Origin: SG8-41 sp964521405
GTDB taxonomy: Bacteria > Pseudomonadota > Gammaproteobacteria > Burkholderiales > SG8-41
Reading direction: 5' to 3'
DNA length: 17,784 nt
Assembly: GCA_964521405.1 (NCBI GenBank)
Contig: CAZFRR010000008.1
Location: 1 to 17,784, forward strand
Of this stretch, positions 1-6,173 are shown piece by piece. Below the pieces are notes generated by a model. The model was not told the DNA's origin. It saw nothing but the letters and a program-made list of their open reading frames with translations, and did no database searches. Made by a program: the position numbers and the translations under genes. The stretch's first letter is position 1, and each line of letters begins with the position of its first letter.

Positions 1-85
1 CCTCGACCCTCGACCCTCGACCCCCGACCCTCGACACTCGACACTCGACACTCGACACTCGACACTCGACACTCGACACTCATCC
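1..85. repeat. Tandem heptamer array, 12 units
   Basis: Twelve 7-bp units run to the edge of the window. The first five are CCTCGAC-type (one is CCCCGAC), the next six are exact ACTCGAC, and the last is ACTCATC. On the minus (coding) strand the unit reads GAGTGTC or GAGGGTC. The array begins one base after the TAG stop of the carboxyltransferase gene at 86. The sharp switch between two unit types suggests block-wise expansion. Its left limit is not visible. There are no spacers, so it is not a CRISPR array. Confidence 0.95.
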
Positions 86-1621
86 CTAGTAGCTGGTCGG
101 CCAGTTGCGCATCAGGTGCTGTCCCACGCCCTTCGACATACGCAGCCGGTAGACCTCGAGCATGCGGATGAGGTAGTCGCGCGTCTCTTCCGGGCGGATC
201 ACGGCCTGCACCGCGAACACCTCGGCGAGCCCCCAGACATCCGCCCCTTTCTGGATCTGGGCGAGTTTCTCCTCGAAGCCCGGCTCGCCCACGCCCACGC
301 CGTGCACGATCTGGGTCGCGAATTCCGGGCTCATGAAGCTCACTTCCGCCGTCGGCCACGCCGCGACGTCATCCGAGTGGCGGCCTCCCCCCATGCATAC
401 ATAGGCGCGCCCGTAGCTCTTGCGGATGATCACCGAGAGGTGGGGCACGGTAAGGAGCGTCATCGCGTTCATGAAGTTCATGATCTTGCCGGGTGCGCCC
501 GCGCGCTCGGCCTCGGTGCCGATCTGGAATCCCGGCGTGTCCACCAGCAGCACGATCGGCACGTTGAATGAATCGCACAGCACCAGAAAATCCACGATCT
601 TGCGGCAGGCGTCGGCGTCGAGCGCGCCGCCGCGATGGAGAGGGTTGTTGGCGACGATGCCAACGGACTTGCCGCCGAGCCGCGCGAGGCCGACGACGAC
701 GCTCTTGCCGAATCGCGGCTTCAATTCGAACAGCGTGTCCTGGTCCACAACGGCGCAAATGATGCGCTTCATGTCGTAGACCTGGGTGCGGCTCTCCGGC
801 AGCACCGAGAAAACCTTGTCCATGTCCGCGCCCGATCCGGCGGGCACCGGCGCTTCCGGCGGCGCTTCCATGTGATGGCCCGGAAGATACGACAGGAAGC
901 GCTTGATCGCGTCGAAGACTTCTTCTTCCTTGTCGACCACCCGGTCGACGAGGCCCGTCACATCGGCGTGCAGGCGCCAGCCGCCGAGATCCTCCGGGTC
1001 CACTTTTTCCCCCAACGCCATCGACACCAGCCGCGGGCTGGAGACCGCAACGATGGCGCCCTTCTGCATCACCGAAAAATCAGCCTGGCAGGTGAGCCAG
1101 GTCGAAGAACCAAACGAGGGACCGAACGCCGCCGCGCACAGCGGTGTTTCGCGCGTGCGCCGGAATTGCGTGACATCGTTGCCGAGGAGTTGTCCCATGC
1201 CGCGCGAACCCATCGCGTCGGGCAACCGCGCGCCGGTGGATTCCCCGATCACCACCAGGGGCACGCCGCGCTCGGTGGAGACGCGTTTCATGTGCGCGAT
1301 CTTCTTGCTGTTGGTGGCGCTGGTGGAGGCGCCCTTCACGGTGAAGTCGTTCACCACGATGCAGACGTCGCGCCCGTTGATCCGGGCATAGCCCGCGAGT
1401 TTGCCGTCGGTTTGCGTCTCGTCGGCCTGCTCGGGATAGACGCCCGAAGCGCCGAATAAACCGGTCTCGAGAAACGAACCCTGATCGACCAGGTAAGCGA
1501 TCCGCTCGCGCGCGTTCCATACCCCCGCAGCCTTGCGCTTTGCGTACTTTTCCGCGCCCCCGCCGGCCAGTGCTTTGGCCCGCCGTGCCGCGTATTCCGC
1601 CATCAATGTCTCGTAAGCCAT
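86..1621 (-). CDS. Acyl-CoA carboxylase-type carboxyltransferase subunit (CT1)
   Basis: The 511-residue product has the length and two-domain crotonase-like layout of the carboxyltransferase (beta) subunits of propionyl-, methylcrotonyl- and related acyl-CoA carboxylases and of biotin-dependent decarboxylases. These move CO2 between carboxybiotin and an acyl-CoA in the cytoplasm. Visible motifs are GESTGAR (126-132), FGSSTW (170-175), NNP (325-327), DTPGF (361-365), KSYGRAY (401-407) and AWPTAE (421-426). Where many family members have a Gly-Gly pair in the N-domain oxyanion loop, this has Gly-Ser. The ATG at 1621 follows a strong purine-rich site (GAGGGG). The gene lies 79 bp after CT2 and is probably co-transcribed with it from the promoter near 3330. 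CT3 is a clear paralogue, and both end in WPTSY. The acyl-CoA substrate cannot be told, and a decarboxylase role is possible. Confidence 0.9.
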   Translation of the reverse strand: MAYETLMAEYAARRAKALAGGGAEKYAKRKAAGVWNARERIAYLVDQGSFLETGLFGASGVYPEQADETQTDGKLAGYARINGRDVCIVVNDFTVKGASTSATNSKKIAHMKRVSTERGVPLVVIGESTGARLPDAMGSRGMGQLLGNDVTQFRRTRETPLCAAAFGPSFGSSTWLTCQADFSVMQKGAIVAVSSPRLVSMALGEKVDPEDLGGWRLHADVTGLVDRVVDKEEEVFDAIKRFLSYLPGHHMEAPPEAPVPAGSGADMDKVFSVLPESRTQVYDMKRIICAVVDQDTLFELKPRFGKSVVVGLARLGGKSVGIVANNPLHRGGALDADACRKIVDFLVLCDSFNVPIVLLVDTPGFQIGTEAERAGAPGKIMNFMNAMTLLTVPHLSVIIRKSYGRAYVCMGGGRHSDDVAAWPTAEVSFMSPEFATQIVHGVGVGEPGFEEKLAQIQKGADVWGLAEVFAVQAVIRPEETRDYLIRMLEVYRLRMSKGVGQHLMRNWPTSY

Positions 1622-1700
1622 TCCCGCCCCTCTTTCACTGCGATTTCTCCTATGAAAATACCCATGTTAGCAAGCGCTCACTTTAGGGCTCTTTTTCCAG

Positions 1701-3269
1701 CTATGGACGCACTCCAGAGCGCGCCTTGGGTCCGAGCCGCGTTCGCATCCCCGGTGAGGCCGCTTCGAGAAAGCGGCAGAGATAGGGACGCGTCTCGCGC
1801 GGGTCGATCAGGTCTTCCACCGCGAACGCTTCGGCGGTGAGAAACGGGGATGCCAACCGCTTCATTTCCGCTTCAATTTCCTGCTCGCGCCGCGCCGGGT
1901 CTGGCGCCGCTTCGATTTCGCGCCGGAACGCTGCCTTCACGCCTCCCTCGATTGGCAGCGAGCCCCACTCGGCCGAAGGCCAGGCGATCTTGAAGTTGAG
2001 TCCGGCGCGATCCACGGTGCTGCCGCCTGCCATACCGTAGCACTTGCGCACCACCACCGTATAGACCGGCACCGTCAACTGCATGCCGAGGTAGCGTCCC
2101 TGCATGCCGATGCGCAACATCCCGGCCGCCTCCGATTCCATCCCGATCTGGAATCCCGGCACGTCGACAAAAAATATCAGCGGGATGTTGAAGGTGTCGC
2201 ACAGTTCGGTGAAATGCGTTTGCTTGCGCGCGGCCTTCACGTCCACCACGCCGCCGTGCGTCGGGTTGTAGGCAATCACGCCCACCACTTTTCCGGCAAG
2301 CCGGGCCAGACAGGTGATCACGGCGCGGCCGAAGGTCGGCTGAATTTCAAAAACCGAATCGCGGTCCACCACCAGACCGATGAGCTTGCGCATGTCGTAC
2401 GGCTGGCGCGGCGCGCGCGGAATGATATCGGCGAGCGCGTCCTCGCACCGGTCCACCGGATCCTCGCACCGCAGTTCCGGCGGCAACTCCCAAACGTTGG
2501 TCGGAAGATAAGAAAGAAAGCGCCGGACCTGCCGCAGGCAGTCTTCTTCGTTGTCCGCCGCGTTATCGATGGTGCCCGCGGTGTCCACCGCCATTTGCGC
2601 GCCGCCCAGTTCTTCCTTGCTGACCTTCTTGCCGTAGGCGCGCTCGACCACCGGCGGGCCGGCTGCAAAAATCTGACTCGTGCCTTTCACCATGATGGTC
2701 CAATGCGACAGCATTGCGCGTCCGGACGGTCCGCCGGCCGCGGTGCCCATCACGGCGGAGACCACCGGCACCACGCCCAGCAGCTCGACCGAGCGCTCGA
2801 AGCCGTCCTGGCCGGCGCCGGGAAACGTGGTGTGGCCACGCCGTTCGATGGATTCGACGCTGCCGCCCACGCCGTCGATCAGGTTCACCAGCGGAATGCG
2901 ATAACGCCAGGCGAGGTCTTCGATGAAGCCGCCCTGCCCGCCTTTGCGCCGCCCGCTGCCCGAGCCCGAACCGCCCTTGATGGTGTAATCCTCACCGCCC
3001 ACCGCGACCGGCCGCCCGTCGATCTTGCCGATGCCCGCTACGTAAGGGTGTGGCGTGAACGACGCGAGCCGCCCGTTTTCACCGTACTCCGCGTGGCCCG
3101 CCAGCTTGCCGACTTCCTGGAACGTGCCGGCGTCGAGCAGGCGCGCAATGCGGCTGCGCACGGTGAGCTTGCCTTCGGCGAGGTGGCGCGCGACTGCTTC
3201 CGGACCGCCGCATTCCTCCGCCCGTCGACGCCGGCGCTGGATCTCCTCGATTTCAGCTGACCAGTTCAT
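1701..3269 (-). CDS. Acyl-CoA carboxylase-type carboxyltransferase subunit (CT2)
   Basis: The 522-residue carboxyltransferase-domain protein is divergent from CT1 and CT3. The N-domain carries IDGVGGS (131-137) and GTAAGG (175-180). The C-domain carries YNPTHGG (334-340), DVPGF (369-373) and YGMAGGS (411-417), followed by IAWPSAE. A Ser/Gly/Arg-rich stretch at about 99-114 is unusual and probably forms a flexible loop. The ATG at 3269 has GAGG a few bases upstream. It is the first gene of a minus-strand pair with CT1 and is divergent from the GntR regulator, the usual layout of a regulator and its target operon. The family assignment is secure and the substrate is not. A CT1-CT2 hetero-complex, or two separate enzymes sharing the small biotin carrier at 4220, would both fit. 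Confidence 0.88.
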   Translation of the reverse strand: MNWSAEIEEIQRRRRRAEECGGPEAVARHLAEGKLTVRSRIARLLDAGTFQEVGKLAGHAEYGENGRLASFTPHPYVAGIGKIDGRPVAVGGEDYTIKGGSGSGSGRRKGGQGGFIEDLAWRYRIPLVNLIDGVGGSVESIERRGHTTFPGAGQDGFERSVELLGVVPVVSAVMGTAAGGPSGRAMLSHWTIMVKGTSQIFAAGPPVVERAYGKKVSKEELGGAQMAVDTAGTIDNAADNEEDCLRQVRRFLSYLPTNVWELPPELRCEDPVDRCEDALADIIPRAPRQPYDMRKLIGLVVDRDSVFEIQPTFGRAVITCLARLAGKVVGVIAYNPTHGGVVDVKAARKQTHFTELCDTFNIPLIFFVDVPGFQIGMESEAAGMLRIGMQGRYLGMQLTVPVYTVVVRKCYGMAGGSTVDRAGLNFKIAWPSAEWGSLPIEGGVKAAFRREIEAAPDPARREQEIEAEMKRLASPFLTAEAFAVEDLIDPRETRPYLCRFLEAASPGMRTRLGPKARSGVRP

Positions 3270-3325
3270 GAGTGCCTCGCTTGGTCTTAGCCTGCTTCAC
3301 CGCAACAGATTGATATCTAATAATT

Positions 3326-3354
3326 ATTATGATGTTTATCCATATTGTCTTCAA
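3326..3354 (-). promoter_or_regulatory. Predicted sigma-70 promoter of the CT2-CT1 operon
   Basis: On the minus strand TTGAAG (3354-3349) and CATAAT (3331-3326) are separated by exactly 17 bp in an AT-rich patch. Transcription would begin near 3319, giving a leader of about 50 nt before the CT2 ATG at 3269. The -35 box lies inside the dyad at 3343-3356, so a bound repressor would block it. Confidence 0.6.
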
Positions 3355-3356
3355 TA
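3343..3356. promoter_or_regulatory. Putative operator dyad 1
   Basis: TATTG and CAATA form a perfect dyad around a 4-bp centre, overlapping the -35 box of the minus-strand promoter. It lies between the GntR gene and CT2, so GntR is the natural candidate ligand. This is inferred from position and symmetry only. Confidence 0.45.
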
Positions 3357-3358
3357 GG

Positions 3359-3370
3359 ATTGTTGACAAT
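3359..3370. promoter_or_regulatory. Putative operator dyad 2
   Basis: ATTGT-TG-ACAAT is a perfect dyad with a 2-bp centre, close to the TTGT-N2-ACAA pattern seen in several GntR/FadR-subfamily operators. It overlaps the TTGACA box of the plus-strand promoter, which would suit autoregulation. Its centre is about 15 bp (1.4 helical turns) from dyad 1. Confidence 0.5.
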
Positions 3371-3391
3371 AATACACCAAAAGCATAGCTT
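3363..3391 (+). promoter_or_regulatory. Predicted promoter of the GntR gene
   Basis: A consensus TTGACA (3363-3368) is followed after 17 bp by a weak -10 candidate, TAGCTT (3386-3391). The -35 is strong, and the -10 matches the consensus at only three positions. The box overlaps dyad 2. Confidence 0.45.
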
Positions 3392-3426
3392 ACTAACATC
3401 CTTTAAAGGCGCTCCAGGAACAGCAA

Positions 3427-4131
3427 ATGACACCCAGCTCCAGGCTGGCAGGGCAGGTTGGCGATGCCGGTTCGAGCGCTCAGCTGACGTATTCGCTGCC
3501 CGAGCAAATCGCCGCACGACTCTCCGAACGCATTACCGCCGGCGCCTACGCGCCCGGCAGGCGCGTCATGGAACAGGAAGTCTCCGCCGAGTTCGGCGTT
3601 TCCCGCGGTCCCGTGCGTGAAGCCTTGCGGCTGCTGGAAAAAGACGGGCTGGTCACGATACTGCCGCGGCGCGGCGCGCAGGTGACCCGGCTGTCGATCG
3701 CGGAAGTACGGGAGATCTTCGACATTCGCGCGGCGCTGAACGGGCTGCGCGACCGGGAAATCGCGGAAGATCCGGACCGCGCCCGCTTGCTGCCGTCGCT
3801 GGAGAAGACGGTGGAACGGCTGTCGCAGCTGGCCCGCAGGCGCGATGACGCGGAGGAATACGTCGAAACGGTTTTCGAACTGAATCAGCTGTTGAACGAT
3901 TCGGTGCCCAACCGCCGCTTGCGCGCGATCCTGTCGTCGCTCGCGCTGCAAACGCTGCGTTATTCCCGCCTCGGGCTCTCCACGCCGGAGCGCCGATTGC
4001 AGTCCGTCGGCAACTGGCAGCGGCTGGTGAAAGCGGTGAAGGAGGGCGACGGGCTGGAAGCCCAGCGCGCCGCGGAGCAGCGGGTGCTCGATTCTCGGGA
4101 CGCCGCTATACGCGAGCTCGAAAAGGCGTGA
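3427..4131 (+). CDS. GntR-family (FadR/FCD-type) transcriptional regulator
   Basis: The 234-residue regulator has an N-terminal winged helix-turn-helix (about 22-88) with the typical stretch VSRGPVREALRLLEKDGLV, and an all-helical FCD-like effector domain (about 94-230). FCD domains usually bind a metal through an Asp and three His, and the metal helps bind a carboxylate ligand. Here the whole protein contains no histidine, and the position expected for the first metal His aligns with Asn153. If it binds an effector, it does so without that metal site. The start at 3427 has AGGAA six bases upstream. It is divergent from CT2, so it probably represses or activates the CT2-CT1 operon and itself through the dyads at 3343-3370. 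Its ligand is probably an acyl-CoA or organic acid (inference). Confidence 0.88.
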   Translation: MTPSSRLAGQVGDAGSSAQLTYSLPEQIAARLSERITAGAYAPGRRVMEQEVSAEFGVSRGPVREALRLLEKDGLVTILPRRGAQVTRLSIAEVREIFDIRAALNGLRDREIAEDPDRARLLPSLEKTVERLSQLARRRDDAEEYVETVFELNQLLNDSVPNRRLRAILSSLALQTLRYSRLGLSTPERRLQSVGNWQRLVKAVKEGDGLEAQRAAEQRVLDSRDAAIRELEKA

Positions 4132-4133
4132 AT

Positions 4134-4214
4134 CGTTTCTCGTTTCTCGTTTCTGGTCTCAAGCTGCGCAGCGAACGCTGCTGAGTCGAGTAACGAGCAA
4201 CGAAGAACGAGTCA
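4134..4214. repeat. Inverted heptamer arrays between convergent genes
   Basis: The left arm is a CGTTTCT array (4134-4155). The right arm is a degenerate array of GAGTAAC-, GAGCAAC- and GAAGAAC-like units (4183-4214). In the middle GCAGCG-AA-CGCTGC (4168-4181) forms a perfect short hairpin. The element starts two bases after the GntR stop and reaches to within five bases of the biotin-carrier stop. The arms can fold back on each other, so it could act as a bidirectional transcription end, but there is no T-tract. Confidence 0.8.
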
Positions 4215-4219
4215 CTTTA

Positions 4220-4441
4220 TCAGCCGTCGATGACGGCTACGACTTGTCCTTCAGCGACCGGGTCTTTTTCCTTCACCCGGATTTCCTTCACCGTGCCCGC
4301 ATCCTCGGTGATCACCGGGATTTCCATCTTCATCGACTCGATCACGATCAGGGTGTCGCCGGATTCGACGGTATCGCCCACTTTGGCCTTCACCTGCCAC
4401 ACCGTGCCGGTGATCTCGGATTTGATGTCGATGCGCGCCAT
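4220..4441 (-). CDS. Stand-alone biotinyl (biotin carboxyl carrier) protein
   Basis: The 73-residue product is a single biotinyl/lipoyl-attachment domain. It contains ESMKM (35-39) with the biotin-acceptor lysine at 38. The common motif is AMKM, but Ser at this position is frequent in small stand-alone carriers. The glycine hairpin VGDTVESGDT precedes the lysine by about ten residues, as in the family. In the cytoplasm it would carry carboxybiotin between a biotin carboxylase and a carboxyltransferase. The frame stays open further upstream, but the protein clearly begins at MARIDIK (ATG 4441). The longer version would add unrelated Arg-rich sequence overlapping the promoter zone. Likely partners are CT1, CT2 or CT3. 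No biotin carboxylase is in the window. Confidence 0.93.
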   Translation of the reverse strand: MARIDIKSEITGTVWQVKAKVGDTVESGDTLIVIESMKMEIPVITEDAGTVKEIRVKEKDPVAEGQVVAVIDG

Positions 4442-4486
4442 GTCGAAGTTGTCCGTGCGTTGAAATCCGGATGAAAATTCGCGGCG

Positions 4487-4495
4487 AGTATAGCA
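4487..4495 (-). promoter_or_regulatory. Extended -10 promoter for the biotin carrier gene
   Basis: On the minus strand TGC-TATACT forms an extended -10 element. No convincing -35 is seen. Transcription would start near 4480, about 40 nt before the ATG at 4441. Confidence 0.4.
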
Positions 4496-4502
4496 CGCAG
4501 GG

Positions 4503-4531
4503 TTGTGCCCATCGCGGCGCCTGCGTAACAT
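4503..4531 (+). promoter_or_regulatory. Possible promoter for the crotonase gene
   Basis: TTGTGC (4503-4508) and TAACAT (4526-4531) are spaced by 17 bp and point towards the ATG at 4561. Both boxes are imperfect. Confidence 0.3.
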
Positions 4532-4560
4532 AGCGCGCTTCCACCACCCCCGCGACCGCC

Positions 4561-5379
4561 ATGAGCGAATCGGCCAGCCTGCCCGAACTGAAAGATGCCG
4601 CCCTCGAGCGGGAAGGGCGCGTCGCCGTGCTGACATTCAAGCGCGACGACATGCGCAACGCGCTCTCCGGCACCGCCCTGATCGACGACATCTGCGCCAC
4701 GCTGGAATGGGCGAATGCAGCGTCCGGGGTCTCCGTGCTGGTGCTCACGGGCGCCGGCTCCGCGTTCTCCGCTGGCGGCAATATCAAGGCGATGCGCGAG
4801 CGCGCGATGTCCTTGAGCGCCGCGGAAATGGAGGATTATTACCGGCACAACATCCAGCGCATCCCGCGCGCGATGAACGCCTGCGAGGTCGCTGTGATCG
4901 CGGCGGTGAACGGGCCCGCGATCGGCGCGGGTTTTGATCTCGTCAACATGTGCGACATCCGCATCGGCTCGACCGCCGCGCAGTTCGGCGAAACCTTCAT
5001 CAACCTCGGGATCATGGCGGGCGACGGCGGCGGGTGGTACCTCAAGCGCGCGGTTGGCGCGCAGCGCGCGGCCGAACTGACGTTCACGGGCCGCACCGTC
5101 AAGGCCGAGGAGGCGGCAGCAATCGGCATCCTGCTGGAAGTGACCGAGCCCGACCGCCTGGTGCCGCGCGCGAAGGAAATCGCCGCGCAGATCGCCGCCA
5201 AGCCGCCGCTCGCCGTGCGCTACGCCAAGCGCGCGCTGCGCCTGGCGGAGCGCCAGGACATCGCGGAACACCTCGAGACCTGCGCCTCGTTCCAGGCGGC
5301 GCTGCAGAAGACCGAGGACCACCTGGAGGCATTGTCGGCTTTTTTCGATAAGCGCAGCGGCGCGTTCAAGGGAAAATGA
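4561..5379 (+). CDS. Enoyl-CoA hydratase/isomerase (crotonase) family protein
   Basis: The 272-residue crotonase-fold protein would act on CoA thioesters in the cytoplasm. Oxyanion-hole segments are FSAGGNI (69-75) and NGPAIGAG (117-124), followed by MCDIRI and INLGIMAGDGG (147-157). In classical hydratase two Glu residues (rat 144 and 164) do the chemistry. Here the first aligns with Asp126 and the second with Phe146, with Glu144 two residues before it. A simple hydratase assignment is therefore uncertain, and isomerase, hydrolase or decarboxylase activity is possible. The length is normal. No good ribosome-binding site precedes the ATG at 4561. The gene overlaps the next by 4 bp, so the two are translationally coupled. 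It is divergent from the biotin carrier gene, which hints at one acyl-CoA pathway. Confidence 0.85.
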   Translation: MSESASLPELKDAALEREGRVAVLTFKRDDMRNALSGTALIDDICATLEWANAASGVSVLVLTGAGSAFSAGGNIKAMRERAMSLSAAEMEDYYRHNIQRIPRAMNACEVAVIAAVNGPAIGAGFDLVNMCDIRIGSTAAQFGETFINLGIMAGDGGGWYLKRAVGAQRAAELTFTGRTVKAEEAAAIGILLEVTEPDRLVPRAKEIAAQIAAKPPLAVRYAKRALRLAERQDIAEHLETCASFQAALQKTEDHLEALSAFFDKRSGAFKGK

Positions 5380-6056
5380 TGTTGCGACTCATCTTGCCGG
5401 TGCTGCTTGCGGCAATGGCGACGTTCTCGCCGCCGCTGTATTCCCAGGAGCGCAAGCTCGATCCCGTGGACGAGGCGGCGAAGGACGCGTCTTGGGCAAA
5501 CTTCAAGAAGCGGCTGCTCGCCGCCGTGGAAAAGCGCGATCGAAAATTCATTTTGAGCATATTGGACAAGGCCGTGCGCAGCGGGACAGAAGGCGGGCGC
5601 GGCGTCGCGGAATTCAGGAAACAATGGGAGCTCGATACCGACGCAAGCCCGCTGTGGCACGAACTCTCCGCCGTGCTGAGCTTGCCGGCGGCGCATCACC
5701 GTCCCGAGAAGGGCCCGCTCGAGCTGTGCGTCCCGTACGTGGCGGTGCGCTGGCCGCAGGACATCGATGCTTTCGCCGGCGGGGCCATCACCGCCCGGGA
5801 AGCGCTGGTGAAAGCGGCGCCGTCGTCGACATCACTAACGATCGCCACGCTGTCCTACCACATCGTCGAAGTCGCCGACTGGGAAGTCACCGATCGGGCG
5901 GGTTCCCGGCAGGTCTGGGTCAAGATAAAGCTCAAGACCGGCGAGGGCTACGTGCCGGAAGAGCAGATCCGCAGCCCGGTCGAGCACGCCGCCTGTTTCG
6001 TCAAGGGCGAGGCGAGCTGGCGCCTCGTGGGATTCGGGCCGGGCTCCGGTAAATAG
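5376..6056 (+). CDS. Predicted secreted SH3-like domain protein, unknown function
   Basis: The 226-residue protein has an N-terminal hydrophobic signal (about 3-21), probably a cleaved signal peptide or an anchor. A helical, charged middle follows (about 28-90). The C-terminal part (about 150-224) is rich in beta strands and resembles bacterial SH3-like domains, with a WVKIKL strand, a GEGYVPEEQIRSP turn, a CFVKGEASWRL strand and a Gly-rich end. No catalytic motif is seen. The start overlaps the crotonase stop as ATGATGA, and the second ATG (5379) is an equally good start. Coupling of a periplasmic SH3-like protein to a cytoplasmic crotonase has no obvious functional reason. The stop codon TAG lies inside the inverted repeat at 6053-6139. 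Confidence 0.7.
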   Translation: MMLRLILPVLLAAMATFSPPLYSQERKLDPVDEAAKDASWANFKKRLLAAVEKRDRKFILSILDKAVRSGTEGGRGVAEFRKQWELDTDASPLWHELSAVLSLPAAHHRPEKGPLELCVPYVAVRWPQDIDAFAGGAITAREALVKAAPSSTSLTIATLSYHIVEVADWEVTDRAGSRQVWVKIKLKTGEGYVPEEQIRSPVEHAACFVKGEASWRLVGFGPGSGK

Positions 6057-6139
6057 ACAGGATTGACAAGATTTACAGGATTAACATCTACAAGCAAAGT
6101 TCAAGATGATTTGGTTTGAATCCTGTTAATCCTGTCTAT
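6053..6139. repeat. Inverted repeat of 9-bp ACAGGATT units
   Basis: The left arm has three units about 9 bp apart (GACAGGATT, GACAAGATT, TACAGGATT). The right arm carries two copies of the reverse complement. Two alternative perfect 12-bp pairings are visible: 6053-6064 with 6128-6139, and 6075-6086 with 6124-6135. The first arm contains the TAG stop of the SH3-like gene. Elements of this look are scattered in many bacterial genomes. It separates the SH3-like gene from the phosphodiesterase gene. Confidence 0.85.
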
Positions 6140-6173
6140 TGTTCTTTGCTTTAACCCGCGTTGAGCGGGGATT

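Noticed and set aside
1..85. CRISPR array
   Set aside because: The units are 7 bp and directly adjacent, without spacers. No cas gene is near.
635..1459. Plus-strand open frame opposite CT1
   Set aside because: It has an Arg/His/Asp-rich composition typical of an antisense shadow, no motif, and CT1 is convincing.
1622..1700. Separate promoter for CT1 in the CT2-CT1 gap
   Set aside because: Only poor -35/-10 matches were seen. Co-transcription with CT2 is simpler.
4442..4636. N-terminal extension of the biotin carrier protein
   Set aside because: It is Arg-rich, has no family similarity and overlaps the divergent crotonase start and the promoter region.
6063..6091. TTGACA as a promoter -35 for the phosphodiesterase gene
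   Set aside because: No acceptable -10 at 16-18 bp, and the word lies inside the ACAGGATT repeat, so it is probably chance.
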